Positions 6,991 through 16,188 of a stretch of DNA of 54,691 nt are shown piece by piece. The first letter of the stretch is position 1, and each line of letters begins with the position of its first letter. The stretch is taken from positions 1 to 54,691 of the forward strand of contig CATLBH010000016.1 of assembly GCA_949878745.1 (NCBI GenBank), given 5' to 3'. The DNA comes from an uncultured Ruminiclostridium sp. GTDB taxonomy: Bacteria > Bacillota > Clostridia > Oscillospirales > Ruminococcaceae. The translations under genes were made by a program, and so were the position numbers. The notes under the pieces are model-generated. The model worked only from the letters and a program-made list of their open reading frames with translations. It made no database searches and was not told the origin of the DNA.

Positions 6991-8466
6991 TCAATCGATT
7001 TCAATCTTAAACACAATAGGATAATCCCCGTTAACATAATCCGTTTTAACGTACAGCCCGTCGGCGCGTCTTTCCCATACGGGCTTCTTATCCGCGCCCA
7101 ACACCGTCACATCATTGACTATTCCGCAGAAATTGTCTCTTTGGGAAGCGTCTCTCGAGTCTAAGGCCGTTACAAGATATTCCCCGTTATCACTGTGTTT
7201 CAGCACCGTTGCGTACAAGTAGCCGTTGGCGGTGGTAAAGCGGATATCCTGTGATGTGAAGTTTTTCTTTATGCCGTCGGTAAACTGCCCTTCGGGAATT
7301 TCCGTGGGGCCTTCTCCCGACCTTCTCCAAAGGTTTGAGCCGTATATCGCTTCTCCGTTTATCTTAAGCCATTTTCCGATATCCAAGAGAATGTTTTTGT
7401 CCTCGTCGGGAATACTTCCGTCTGCTCTCGGGCCAATATTTAAGAGCAGGCAACCGTTTTTGCTGACAATATCCGCCAGATCGCACACCAAATCCTCGGC
7501 GCGGCGATAGAAGTTGTTTTCGGTGTGACACCAGGAATTGAGGGCAACCGCCGTGTCCGTCTGCCAGAAAAAGGGCTTTCTGTCCGCAAATTGTCCTCTT
7601 TCCACGTCGGGAACCGCCGTTCCGAACATATAGCTGTCGTGCTTATAGTTGATAACCGCTTCCGTGCCCCATTCATGGGCGCGGTTGTAGTAATAGGCGG
7701 CGAATTTTTTAATATAGGGCTTGAAGGCATGGTGCTGTATCCACCAGTCAAAATAAACGATCTTAGGACGGTAATTATCCACAATCTCACAGGTTCTGAC
7801 AAGCCAGTCCTGTAAATATTCCTCGGTGGGCTTGGGTTCGCTGTAAATATCGTGAAGCTCCGCCGAAGGCATGGAGGGCCAGTACAGATCGCCGCGGCTC
7901 AAGGGCTCCTTTATATCGCTGTCAAAGTCCTTTCCGCCGCCCATAAAGAACCAATGCTCCGCTCGGTGGGAGGAAGCTCCCAATTCTATTCCCAGTTCGT
8001 TGCAGGAGGTTTTAAGCTCGCCCAGAATGTCGCGCTTCGGCCCTTTCTCGAAGGCGTTCCATTGGGATACTTCGCTTTTGTACATCTGAAATCCATCGTG
8101 GTGTTCCGCTACCGGTACCACATATTTTGCTCCCGAAGCCGAAAAAAGCTCCGCCCACTCTTTCGGGTCAAAGCGCTCCGCCTTGAACATTGGAATAAAG
8201 TCCTTATAGCCGAATTCGGTATGCTTTCCGTAGGTTTCGATATGGTGCTTATACTCATTGCTGTCCTTTATGTACATATTTCTGGGATACCATTCATTGG
8301 CAAAAGCGGGTACGCTGAACACTCCCCAGTGAATAAAAATACCGAATTTAGCCGCCTTATACCAATCGGGAACCTTATAGGCGGACAAAGAGTGCCAGTT
8401 ATCGCTGTAAGGACCTTTTTGGATAACGTCGTCGATTTTTTTTAAATATTTTTCAAGATCGTACAT
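6991..8466 (-). CDS. Alpha-L-fucosidase, glycoside hydrolase family 29
   Basis: A 491-residue enzyme without signal peptide, so probably cytoplasmic. GH29 hallmarks are FGIFIHWGVFSVP near residue 42, EHHDGFQMY near 120, the nucleophile region IVYFDWWI near 240 and CLLLNIGPRADGSIP near 340. It hydrolyses alpha-L-fucosides from host or plant glycans. A beta-rich C-terminal part follows the TIM barrel. Two in-frame ATGs compete; AAGGAG is two bases before the first and eight before the second, so the second (8466) is chosen. The AraC-type gene just upstream on the same strand may be its regulator. Confidence 0.93.
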   Translation of the reverse strand: MYDLEKYLKKIDDVIQKGPYSDNWHSLSAYKVPDWYKAAKFGIFIHWGVFSVPAFANEWYPRNMYIKDSNEYKHHIETYGKHTEFGYKDFIPMFKAERFDPKEWAELFSASGAKYVVPVAEHHDGFQMYKSEVSQWNAFEKGPKRDILGELKTSCNELGIELGASSHRAEHWFFMGGGKDFDSDIKEPLSRGDLYWPSMPSAELHDIYSEPKPTEEYLQDWLVRTCEIVDNYRPKIVYFDWWIQHHAFKPYIKKFAAYYYNRAHEWGTEAVINYKHDSYMFGTAVPDVERGQFADRKPFFWQTDTAVALNSWCHTENNFYRRAEDLVCDLADIVSKNGCLLLNIGPRADGSIPDEDKNILLDIGKWLKINGEAIYGSNLWRRSGEGPTEIPEGQFTDGIKKNFTSQDIRFTTANGYLYATVLKHSDNGEYLVTALDSRDASQRDNFCGIVNDVTVLGADKKPVWERRADGLYVKTDYVNGDYPIVFKIEID

Positions 8467-8564
8467 AATCATATCTCCTTGTGGGATTTTTCTTAATTAT
8501 ATACTTTTAATTCATATAATATAAGAGCATTAAGCGACTTTTTAATCGGAAGTATGTCGCATTT

Positions 8565-9419
8565 TCATAATTTTCTTGTTTTATTTTTTCGAAATCTCCC
8601 CGGCGAAACGTTAAAGTACTTTTTAAAGGCGGCGTTAAAGTACTCCTGAGAGGAATAGCCCAATCTTTCCGAGATATCCGAAAGCGTAAGGGAGGTGTCG
8701 GAAAGCATAAGCTGGGCGGCGGACATTCTCGCTTTATTTTTCTTTTCGCTGAAGCTGCTGCCGTAATATTTTTCGATCAACCGCTGGGTCTGTCTCGATC
8801 CGAGTCCCAAGCGCTTTGACAGATCCTCCAATGTGGCGCTTCGGTATTCGTAGAGAAAATATTCCTCTATAATTATACTTGTCCTTTCCGAAGCGCAGCC
8901 GAATATTTCCCCCATGGGTTCGGAGGCGCTGATATAATTTCTCGCTATTCCCACGATTATTTCCGAAATCAAAAAACCCGCCATGCTTCGGTAACCCTCA
9001 TAGCGATTGTCAAGCTCCGAAAACAGCCTTTGAAACAGCGGGAGAAGTCCCTGTCCGTCTTGCCCTATCCAGAACCTTTCGGAAAGAAATTTCAAAACAA
9101 TATCGTCGTATTTTTCGGTTTCACCGGGCTCCGCCCGAAGGTAAATACACCATTCCTTCATGGGAGCGGCGGGGTCGGTAAACTGCGCGTGCTCCGTAAG
9201 TGGGCCGGTTACAAAAAGCGTATCGGGCTTCACGGGATAATCGGCGCCTTCGGCGTTAACGTCGCCGTAGCCTTCCGAAATCAAGTGTATTTCATAACAG
9301 TTTATGCCGTGGCTGTGCAAGGGAATGTCACGCTTTATCTCGGAACAGATAAGGTTCACGGCGTGAAATTTACAGCCGCCCGCGCTGAACTGTATATCTA
9401 TATTATTGTAAAAAACCAC
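8565..9419 (-). CDS. AraC-family transcriptional regulator
   Basis: A 284-residue protein with an N-terminal cupin-like sensing domain (HSHGINCYEIHLISEG, about residues 36-51) and a C-terminal double helix-turn-helix (about 185-280). The first helix pair is ATLEDLSKRLGLGSRQTQRL and the second LTLSDISERLGYSSQEYFN, followed by FKKYFNVSPGRFR. This is the sugar-responsive AraC/XylS layout. It lies about 100 bases upstream of the fucosidase on the same strand and probably controls it (inference). GTG at 9419 is taken as start behind AAAGGGCGGG. Confidence 0.92.
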   Translation of the reverse strand: MVFYNNIDIQFSAGGCKFHAVNLICSEIKRDIPLHSHGINCYEIHLISEGYGDVNAEGADYPVKPDTLFVTGPLTEHAQFTDPAAPMKEWCIYLRAEPGETEKYDDIVLKFLSERFWIGQDGQGLLPLFQRLFSELDNRYEGYRSMAGFLISEIIVGIARNYISASEPMGEIFGCASERTSIIIEEYFLYEYRSATLEDLSKRLGLGSRQTQRLIEKYYGSSFSEKKNKARMSAAQLMLSDTSLTLSDISERLGYSSQEYFNAAFKKYFNVSPGRFRKNKTRKL

Positions 9420-9548
9420 TTTTCCCGCCCTTTCTTATAAGTATATTTTTCGGAAACGGAAAACGTTCCGAATCCTTACACGTTTATTTGCTCCCAATCA
9501 AAGAAAAAACGAAGCTTTTTGAAAAAATACTTTTCGGGTTGAAGCCCG

Positions 9549-10100
9549 TCAGCCGTCTGTTTCCAAGTCTGACAAAAAACCGCCGCCGTTCCAACGAAGA
9601 ACGGGCTTATATCCGAGCTTCATATACCAATGCGCCAGATGTGTATAGTGAATCCAGGAGAGATCGAAGCCGTCCCGACGAAGCGTCTCGGTGGCAAGCC
9701 GCACCATTTCCGATCCTATGCCTTGCCTGCGATATTCTGGCACCGTTCCCACACAACCCGGCCCGCCGATACGAAGCCCCCGAAATCGACCCAAGTCGCC
9801 GAGACAGCAAAAAGCGGCGACCGTTTCGCCGTCAAAGACGCAATAAAACCGATCGCCTTCCCTGAAATACTGCGCCCAATCCTCGTCCACCCGACGAACC
9901 GCGCTTAAAAGCGGCGGCAATTCTCCTTGATACTCTCCGAAGGATATCCCCTTGGGGCAGTCGGACGGCGTTATATTCGGCAAAGCTCCGCGCAAATCCA
10001 TTGCCAATTCCGTAAAAATCCAATCCTTGGGTAAAGAACGAATACTTTTCTGTTGAAAAAAGTCTTTGTGCATACTGTTGAACAGTTCTTTATAGTTCAT
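9549..10100 (-). CDS. GNAT-family N-acetyltransferase
   Basis: 183 residues. The acetyl-CoA binding signature is VGTVPEYRRQGIGSEMV at about residues 119-135 (motif A, RRQGIG). A following WIHYTHLAHWYMKLGYKPV gives the usual GNAT beta bulge. Substrate unknown. The start follows GAAGGAG. It heads the downstream end of a minus-strand run of small accessory genes. Confidence 0.85.
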   Translation of the reverse strand: MNYKELFNSMHKDFFQQKSIRSLPKDWIFTELAMDLRGALPNITPSDCPKGISFGEYQGELPPLLSAVRRVDEDWAQYFREGDRFYCVFDGETVAAFCCLGDLGRFRGLRIGGPGCVGTVPEYRRQGIGSEMVRLATETLRRDGFDLSWIHYTHLAHWYMKLGYKPVLRWNGGGFLSDLETDG

Positions 10101-10129
10101 CGGGCTTCTCCTTCAGCGTTACCAACAAA

Positions 10130-10654
10130 TCATTTTGCTCGCGCGGCAATCTCATTCGCGATTTCTTCCACGCTCAGCGTACCGTCTATCACATAATCGG
10201 ACGAGGGCAAAATATCCTTTTGCATTTGGACAAAGGCTATTCGAGCGTATTTTAAATATACCTCCATATCACCGCGTATCTCGTCCGCGGAGGCATTACT
10301 CATATCTCTTAGAATATGCCTCGCTAAAGCTATATCAAGCGGAGTGTCAATAAAAAAGGCTTTATCGATATACGGCTTGATTGTATTGTGACAATAAGCA
10401 AAAGGATAGTCAAGTATCAAGTAATCACACGTTCCCTCGGCTTTGATCTTTAAGATATCATCTTCCAGAGGAGTTAAATCCCAGACATGATAATTCGCTC
10501 CGTCAAGTACCCATTGAAAATAGTTGTCCACTTCGCCTTCAAAAGTGTAATTGTCAAAATGAAGAGATTGTGAATTCCGAAGCTTTTTCTTTAATTCATT
10601 GACAACAGTTGTTTTTCCGCCGGCGGTTACCGCCGCAACAGAAATTACTTCCAT
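10130..10654 (-). CDS. Uridine-kinase-like P-loop kinase
   Basis: 174 residues starting directly with a P-loop variant, AVTAGGKTT (about residues 8-16). LHFDNYTFEG follows, and YLILDYPFAY in the Walker B position (about 77-86) resembles the catalytic region of small nucleoside kinases. An Arg-containing lid (ARHILRDM) is near 110. The size fits the uridine kinase/adenylate-kinase-like superfamily; the phosphate acceptor is not known. The start follows GAAGGAGCG and lies two bases from the stop of the upstream nucleotidyltransferase gene, implying translational coupling. Confidence 0.78.
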   Translation of the reverse strand: MEVISVAAVTAGGKTTVVNELKKKLRNSQSLHFDNYTFEGEVDNYFQWVLDGANYHVWDLTPLEDDILKIKAEGTCDYLILDYPFAYCHNTIKPYIDKAFFIDTPLDIALARHILRDMSNASADEIRGDMEVYLKYARIAFVQMQKDILPSSDYVIDGTLSVEEIANEIAARAK

Positions 10655-10656
10655 AC

Positions 10657-11049
10657 TTAAAACGCTCCTTCACGCTTCCTCGCCTTTTCTATCATCGCAA
10701 TATCCTCAATATCTTTTTCCCTGCCCAGTTTCTTTTTCATTTTTATAAGTCCGTCCACGCTCACAACGGGAACGCCGCCGATTATTTCCGTTTTATCCTC
10801 AATCCAGTTTTCAAAAATTTCTATATTTTCGGAATATGTAATTTTCCGGTTCCCGTCCCCGCAGCGTGAAACCGCATAACCCTGCCGCTCCAGCTTATCC
10901 GCCAAATTTGTATCACATCCTAAATCAATATCGCGCGTATAAGGCCGAAATCCATGTAAAACCATAGCACCGCCGGCAACTACCCAATATTCCTTTTCCG
11001 AAAAGGGGAGTTCCCGAAGCCGACGGAGCAAAGAAATCTTATCAAGCAT
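10657..11049 (-). CDS. Minimal nucleotidyltransferase-fold protein (AbiEii-like)
   Basis: 130 residues. The signature VVAGGAMVLHGFRPYTRDIDL (split here as VVAGGAMVLHGF and TRDIDLGCD, about residues 23-46) matches the G[GS]...D.D pattern of nucleotidyltransferases such as the AbiEii / MNT group. The protein is shorter than toxin members. No antitoxin-like partner flanks it, so a housekeeping or resistance-type role is equally possible. ATG at 11049 is preferred over GTG at 11055 because AGGAAG is seven bases ahead. Confidence 0.7.
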   Translation of the reverse strand: MLDKISLLRRLRELPFSEKEYWVVAGGAMVLHGFRPYTRDIDLGCDTNLADKLERQGYAVSRCGDGNRKITYSENIEIFENWIEDKTEIIGGVPVVSVDGLIKMKKKLGREKDIEDIAMIEKARKREGAF

Positions 11050-11075
11050 ACCCACACTTCCTATCGTTAAGCAGA

Positions 11076-11519
11076 TTATCGCCTTTTAAAAACAACGATC
11101 TCCGCGTCGGCGCCTTGCTCGCCGTATTCACATACCAAGAGAAAACTCCTGTCGGCCGCCAATCCGTAACACCTGTCGCTTTCTTTTTTATATATCTGAT
11201 TTCCCAGATATATCTTGCTGTCGTCAAGAAGCTTGACCCTTTGCCCGCTCGGCAACATATATTCAAGATTGATATATCCTCCGCTGAGGGCGTTAAGGCT
11301 TGTAACCTTTTCCATATCCTCAATACCGAGGGCGTTAAACTCGTTGATAAGGGTGTCTTTAAGCTCACAGGCGCCGTGACATTCCTCACAGCTTTTTTGC
11401 CCCAAGCTTTCACAGCAAAGCGCGACAATACAATTTTCCGATATCGCGCCGCAGCCTTTACAGCCGCTGTTCATTCCTCCGCATTCCTCGCAGTCGCAGC
11501 CGCATACTGTTTTAGCCAT
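11076..11519 (-). CDS. Cys-rich DUF3795-like protein
   Basis: 147 residues. The first 60 carry many Cys in CxCxxCxGxxxxCxGC and CC...C..C patterns, resembling the metal-binding N-terminus of DUF3795 proteins. The remainder is a small mixed alpha/beta domain of unknown role (LPSGQRVKLLDDSKIYLGNQ). ATG at 11519 is chosen because AAAGGAG stands just before it; an upstream in-frame start at 11585 has none. Function unknown. Confidence 0.65.
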   Translation of the reverse strand: MAKTVCGCDCEECGGMNSGCKGCGAISENCIVALCCESLGQKSCEECHGACELKDTLINEFNALGIEDMEKVTSLNALSGGYINLEYMLPSGQRVKLLDDSKIYLGNQIYKKESDRCYGLAADRSFLLVCEYGEQGADAEIVVFKRR

Positions 11520-11581
11520 ATTATTCTCCTTTGTTTCATATTCCGAAAACCGCCTTTCACTGCCGATAAAGCAAACTACGG

Positions 11582-12142
11582 TCACATCGGTTTCAGATTT
11601 TTATTGAGCCTATCCACCATCCAAAGAAACCGCTTTTCTTTTCCCGCGTCTGTTTTTGCGTCAAAATACGCTCGGGTATAGGTTTTCCTTACCGATAACG
11701 ACATTGACTCAAAATTTGTGCGGGCGGGTTCGTATCCCTCCAGCAGAGAGGATAAAAAAGAAATTTGTTCGTCTGTGACAGTGGGAGACTTAGGCGCGTC
11801 CCATTGACCGTTTTGTTTGGCTTCATCTATTTTCTTCCTGCCAAAGTCGGTCATAAGACCCCGTTCTTCAAGTTCTTTTGCCAGCGCTTTATTTTTCTCC
11901 GACCACTTGCTCTTCTCTCTGCGCTTTGAGAAGTATTTTTTATAAGTTTTATCGTCAATACTTTGCATTTGTCCGTCAATCCAGCCGAAACAAAGCGCTT
12001 CTTCAAGAGCCTCACCCGCTTTAACGGTTTTCGGGCCGCCCGTCTTTCCGAACAAAAGCCAAACGCCTTCATCGGATAAACAATTATCGGAAAGCCATTT
12101 CCGAAAATCCTCTCTGTTGGCAAATTTCATTGTTTCACTCAT
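11582..12142 (-). CDS. YdeI/OmpD-associated-family protein
   Basis: 186 residues. The sequence EALCFGWIDGQMQSIDD (about 44-60) followed by YKKYFSKRREKSKWSEKNKA is the hallmark of the YdeI/OmpD-associated family (bacteriocin-protection type annotation). These are small cytoplasmic proteins of uncertain function. It sits in the run of small accessory genes between the sugar kinase and the GNAT gene. Confidence 0.85.
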   Translation of the reverse strand: MSETMKFANREDFRKWLSDNCLSDEGVWLLFGKTGGPKTVKAGEALEEALCFGWIDGQMQSIDDKTYKKYFSKRREKSKWSEKNKALAKELEERGLMTDFGRKKIDEAKQNGQWDAPKSPTVTDEQISFLSSLLEGYEPARTNFESMSLSVRKTYTRAYFDAKTDAGKEKRFLWMVDRLNKNLKPM

Positions 12143-12181
12143 TATCCGTCCTCATATTACTTAATCTTACTTAATATTACT

Positions 12182-13270
12182 TTATCGCTTGATGTCGTAA
12201 TTCATATTCATCAGATTGCGAATACTTTGAACGTCGTCGGTAATGTTTCCGTCCCCGTGAATGGTGTGCTTAATAACACTGGAGGCAACCGCGAAGTTTA
12301 TCATATCCATTGATTTGAAGCCGTTCATCATAGCGTATATCAGTCCGCTGGCAAAAGCGTCGCCGCCTCCCACGCGGTCGAGAACGTTAAAAGTAAAAAG
12401 ACGGCTTTCAAAGGTATGTCCGTCGTACCACATAAAGGCTTTAAGACTGTTCTCGCTGCCGCTGTGGGCATAACGCACATGGCGGGCTATACATTTAAGG
12501 TTGGAATATCTTTCGATAAAGACGCGGAAGATTTCGTCCTGCTGCTCATAGCTTGGCTGAAGAGGTATTCCGTCCTTCACGTCCCCCGCCGAAGGGTCGT
12601 CTTGGTCTTTCCACAGGTGATAAGGCTCGATACCCAAAAGCACGTCCACGTAGGGGAGACATTCGGTGCAGAAATCCCTCGCTTCCTCCCAGCTCCAGAG
12701 CTGACTTCTGAAATTTCCGTCAAAGCTTATGATTATATTTTTTTCTTTGGCTATTTTAAGGCAATCCATGGTAAGCTTACGGCAGTTCAAGCCCAAAGCC
12801 GGAGTTATACCACTCAGGTGAAGCCAGTCATATCCCTCCAGCAAAGCGTTCAGGTCAACCTTGTTAAAATCGTATTCGGTTATCGCGCTGTGTTTTCTGT
12901 CGTAGGTGACCTTGCTGGGTCTTATTCCGTAGCCCGTTTCAAGATAATATGTACCCACACGGTGAGTGGGGGTTTCCTCAGGGGAGGTTAGTATTACGGG
13001 GGTGCAGTGTACGTCGTTGGCGCGAAGCCAGCGCACCGCGCTTTTTCCGAGGCTGTTGTTGGGTACGGCGGTAAAAAAGGTACTGTCTACCCCAAGGTTG
13101 GCCAAGGCCAGAGCGATATTGGCCTCACTCCCGCCGTAGCTTGCCTCAAAAGAAGAAGTAACGCGTATCTTTTCGTAATTCGGAGGGGTAAGGCGAAGCA
13201 TAATTTCACCGACGGTGATAAATTTTTTTCCGTCCTCGTTTTTGGGAAACAGGGGGTTGTAGTGTTCCAT
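12182..13270 (-). CDS. kdgK: PfkB-family sugar kinase, probably 2-keto-3-deoxygluconate kinase
   Basis: A 362-residue ribokinase-fold enzyme. The N-terminal signature is GEIMLRLTPP and GGSEANIALALANLG (about 45-60). The C-terminal PfkB signature DRVGGGDAFASGLIYA (about 297-312) carries the catalytic Asp and the anion hole. The N-terminal LRLTPP...YGGSEANIA pattern is typical of KDG kinases of the uronate pathway, which phosphorylate 2-dehydro-3-deoxygluconate. KDPG aldolase is not in the window, so the exact sugar remains inferred. Its AAAAGGAGG site overlaps the end of the GGDEF-EAL gene 12 bases upstream. Confidence 0.85.
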   Translation of the reverse strand: MEHYNPLFPKNEDGKKFITVGEIMLRLTPPNYEKIRVTSSFEASYGGSEANIALALANLGVDSTFFTAVPNNSLGKSAVRWLRANDVHCTPVILTSPEETPTHRVGTYYLETGYGIRPSKVTYDRKHSAITEYDFNKVDLNALLEGYDWLHLSGITPALGLNCRKLTMDCLKIAKEKNIIISFDGNFRSQLWSWEEARDFCTECLPYVDVLLGIEPYHLWKDQDDPSAGDVKDGIPLQPSYEQQDEIFRVFIERYSNLKCIARHVRYAHSGSENSLKAFMWYDGHTFESRLFTFNVLDRVGGGDAFASGLIYAMMNGFKSMDMINFAVASSVIKHTIHGDGNITDDVQSIRNLMNMNYDIKR

Positions 13271-13282
13271 ATAAGCCTCCTT

Positions 13283-15100
13283 TTAAAATAATTGTTTACT
13301 TTCTGCTTTGCCATATTCCATGACCAGCGCGTTGACGTCGTCTCCCTCCAAGGGGCGGCTGAACAAAAACCCCTGTATGCAGTCGCAGGATCTGCTCTTG
13401 AGATAATCAAGCTGCTCGCTGTACTCTACGCCCTCGGCGATAACCGTCATACCCAAGGTATGGGCGAGCCTGATAATGGTGTCCACAATGCTTTTTCCGC
13501 TGACGTCCTCGCCGATAACGTCCACAAAGGATTTGTCTATTTTCAGAGTGTCAATGGGAAGCGTTCTCAAATAGCTGAGCGACGAATACCCGGTTCCGAA
13601 ATCGTCGATGGACGTCTTTATATTCATCCGCTTAAGCTGAGTCAGCATTCCCGCCGTCTCCTCAACGGAATTCAAAAGCAGCGTTTCCGTAACCTCAAGC
13701 TCAAGCTGACCGCTGTTGGCTCCGCTGTCCAAAAGCGCCTTGCTCACGGATTTGACGAAATCCTTTTCCCTAAACTGTTTTGAGGAAACATTGACCGACA
13801 TTATCACGTCCGAGCCAAAAAGCTCCGTAATTTCCGCCAGCTTTTTACAAGCGGTTTCAAGTATCCACTGCCCCAATATCGTGATAAAATTGGTTTCCTC
13901 CGCTATGGGTATAAAAGAAACGGGGCTTATATTTCCCAGATAGGGAGAATTCCAGCGGATAAGCGCCTCAAATCCCCTCAGCTTTTTATTGGGAAAAAAC
14001 TGCGGCTGATACACAAGATAAAACTCGTTGTTTTCAAGCGCGCTTCGCATATTCGTGGCTATTCGGCTGTGAAAATCTATTTCTATCTGCATATTGCGGT
14101 CAAAAAGAACATAACGGTTCTTGCCTTCGTTTTTCGCCCTGTTTAAAGCGATATCGGCGCTTTTAAGAAGCTTGGAGCAGGTGTCGCCGTCCTTGGGATA
14201 GGAGGCGGTTCCAAAGCTGGCGTTAACATATATCCCGAGTCCCCCGTCCACCTGAAAACACGCGGCAAAAGCCCGGTATATTTCGTCCACATAGGTCTTA
14301 CATTCCTCGTCCGTATAGTGCGTGGTGCTTATTATAACAAATTCGTCGCCGCCGAGCCTTCCGCAAACGTCGTTGTTATCCGCCGCCAGCAGAATCCGCC
14401 TTGATACCTCGGAGAGCACCTTGTCCCCGACATCATGCCCCTTGCTTTCGTTTATGGATTTAAAATCGTCAAGTCCCACAAAAATAACCGAGAACGGAGT
14501 TTTGCGGGCTATGAGGTCAACTATCTCTTCCTTTATCTTTAAACGGTTGGCAAGCGAGGTCAGCTGATCGTAAAAAGCCAGATGATACAGCTCTTTTTCG
14601 TTTTTGTCAATTATTATCGAGCTTTCCTCCGCCTTTTTGCTTGCCGCCTTAGCCTTCCTCATCAATTCGTTGCGCTCGGAGTTTTCCCTCAGAAGCGGTT
14701 TAAGACGGCTGTTGATTCTGTATAGTATTATGTACACCAAAGACACCACGGATATCACCGTTAAGGAAAAAATCAGCCCATAGGCGGTTTGTATATTTCC
14801 AATACCTCCTCCGGCCGCCACCTTGGCGGCATAATGTCCGACTCTCGCAACATTCACCGCCAATGACAGCACAAACCCGGCGGTAAGTGTGCTTACCGTC
14901 ATTATTACCGACCCCAGCGCCACTAAAAATTCCATTACCATGCAAAAGAGCGTACCGTTCTCTCTCCCCGCCAAATACTCCCAAAACGTAAGTCCCATAA
15001 GCGCCAGCGCCAAAACCGTGTTAAGCACACCGAGTATTTTTCCTCTTTTTTCCGGCGAAGGCTTTTTCCACAGAGAAATAATGTTTTTCAAAAGGATCAC
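13283..15100 (-). CDS. Membrane-anchored GGDEF-EAL cyclic-di-GMP enzyme
   Basis: 605 residues. About four membrane helices occupy residues 20-130 and a short coiled coil follows. A GGDEF domain (about 165-330) has an intact GGDEF active site (GRLGGDEFVIIS). An EAL domain (about 345-600) has intact FEALIRW, EVTE, DDFGTGYSS, KIDKSFV and AEGVE motifs. Both halves look competent, so it could make and break c-di-GMP. The start is a GTG with a weak ribosome site. Only 12 bases separate it from kdgK downstream, so the two are probably co-transcribed. Confidence 0.93.
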   Translation of the reverse strand: MILLKNIISLWKKPSPEKRGKILGVLNTVLALALMGLTFWEYLAGRENGTLFCMVMEFLVALGSVIMTVSTLTAGFVLSLAVNVARVGHYAAKVAAGGGIGNIQTAYGLIFSLTVISVVSLVYIILYRINSRLKPLLRENSERNELMRKAKAASKKAEESSIIIDKNEKELYHLAFYDQLTSLANRLKIKEEIVDLIARKTPFSVIFVGLDDFKSINESKGHDVGDKVLSEVSRRILLAADNNDVCGRLGGDEFVIISTTHYTDEECKTYVDEIYRAFAACFQVDGGLGIYVNASFGTASYPKDGDTCSKLLKSADIALNRAKNEGKNRYVLFDRNMQIEIDFHSRIATNMRSALENNEFYLVYQPQFFPNKKLRGFEALIRWNSPYLGNISPVSFIPIAEETNFITILGQWILETACKKLAEITELFGSDVIMSVNVSSKQFREKDFVKSVSKALLDSGANSGQLELEVTETLLLNSVEETAGMLTQLKRMNIKTSIDDFGTGYSSLSYLRTLPIDTLKIDKSFVDVIGEDVSGKSIVDTIIRLAHTLGMTVIAEGVEYSEQLDYLKSRSCDCIQGFLFSRPLEGDDVNALVMEYGKAESKQLF

Positions 15101-15156
15101 TCACATTTCTTTTTATTTTTTGATTTCGGCGGGGTCGGTATATAATGCTTTATTAT

Positions 15157-15185
15157 AGAATAGCATTTTTTTACAATTTTGTCAA
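15157..15185 (-). promoter_or_regulatory. Promoter of the GGDEF-EAL gene
   Basis: TTGACA (15180-15185), 17-base spacer and TATTCT (15157-15162) on the minus strand, 57 bases ahead of the start codon. Confidence 0.65.
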
Positions 15186-15253
15186 GTAAAATATGTATAA
15201 TTATGTAACTGTTTATAACACAAACTTTGGCAGATTATACAAACGAGTTGCAT

Positions 15254-15290
15254 AAAAAAACGCCTTGCGGCGGAAAAGATGGCAAAGCGT
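15254..15290 (-). terminator. Terminator after the pseudouridine synthase gene
   Basis: Arms ACGCcTTGC and GCAAaGCGT followed on the minus strand by seven T. It lies between the rluA-like stop and the next promoter. Confidence 0.65.
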
Positions 15291-15345
15291 TATTTTGCAA
15301 AAAGATTATCTTGTTACTAAAATAAGTATTTCAATAAAATAAATT

Positions 15346-16188
15346 TCAAAAAATTTTACGCATATCCTCCGGAATGGGCATTTTAAATCTCATTTTCTCT
15401 TTTGTTATGGGGTGAAAAAATTCTATTCTGCCGCAGTGCAGCGCCTGACGTGAAATAAGTCCGGTATCTCCCCCGTACAGCTCGTCGCCCAACAACGGAA
15501 AACCGATAGAAGCCATATGCACCCGTATCTGATGAGTGCGTCCCGTTTCAAGCTCAATCTCCAGTAGCTTGTTTTCTCCATTCGCCATGACGGTTTTAAA
15601 ATGGGTGACCGCCGGCTTGCCGTACGGTGTGACTATTCTTTTTATGATGCCTTCTTTTTCCCTTTCTATGGGCAAATCCACCGTACCCGAAAAAGGAACG
15701 TTTCCCTTTACGGCGGCATAGTAGAGCTTTTTCGGCCTGTGGGAGCAGATGATAGCGGAGGCCAGCTTGTTGAGTGCCGCAAGACACAGACCCGACGTGT
15801 TTTTATCCAGCCTTGTGGCCACCCGAAATCGGGTATTTGGAAAAAGCGCGGCAAAATGATTCGCCAGAGTGTCCCGATAATGACCGATACTCTGATGAGT
15901 CGGCACATAAGGCGGCTTGTACAGCACCGCAACGTCTTCGTCGGAATAGATCAGCTTTATTTCGGGATTGGCGTTGGGTTCAATATCGGAAACCTCGTCG
16001 GGGAAAAACGTTTCCAGTAAATCATCGGAACGAAGTACCCTCACGGTATATGCCGCTTCGCCGTTTACCGTAAGCCCCCCTTTTTTCAAATCCTTTATAA
16101 TGTCGGCGGAGTATCCCATATGCCTAAGAAAGACTTTTGCTTCTTTACCTTCAAAGTCCTCGCCGATTATATATGAAAATTTTCTCAT
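15346..16188 (-). CDS. RluA-family RNA pseudouridine synthase
   Basis: 280 residues. An N-terminal S4-like RNA-binding segment (FLRHMGYSADIIKDLKKGG) precedes the catalytic domain with RLDKNTSGLCL (about residue 130, catalytic Asp). LETGRTHQIRVHMASIG and HC.R.EFFHP complete the RluA pattern. It isomerises specific uridines in rRNA or tRNA; the site is not predictable. ATG at 16188 shares its A with the TGA stop of the upstream histidine kinase (TGATG), so translation is coupled; a GTG one codon earlier is possible. Confidence 0.92.
   Translation of the reverse strand: MRKFSYIIGEDFEGKEAKVFLRHMGYSADIIKDLKKGGLTVNGEAAYTVRVLRSDDLLETFFPDEVSDIEPNANPEIKLIYSDEDVAVLYKPPYVPTHQSIGHYRDTLANHFAALFPNTRFRVATRLDKNTSGLCLAALNKLASAIICSHRPKKLYYAAVKGNVPFSGTVDLPIEREKEGIIKRIVTPYGKPAVTHFKTVMANGENKLLEIELETGRTHQIRVHMASIGFPLLGDELYGGDTGLISRQALHCGRIEFFHPITKEKMRFKMPIPEDMRKIF

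Noticed and set aside
10657-11049. Toxin-antitoxin pair with the neighbouring kinase
   Set aside because: Neither neighbour looks like an AbiEi or HEPN partner, so only the nucleotidyltransferase fold is called.
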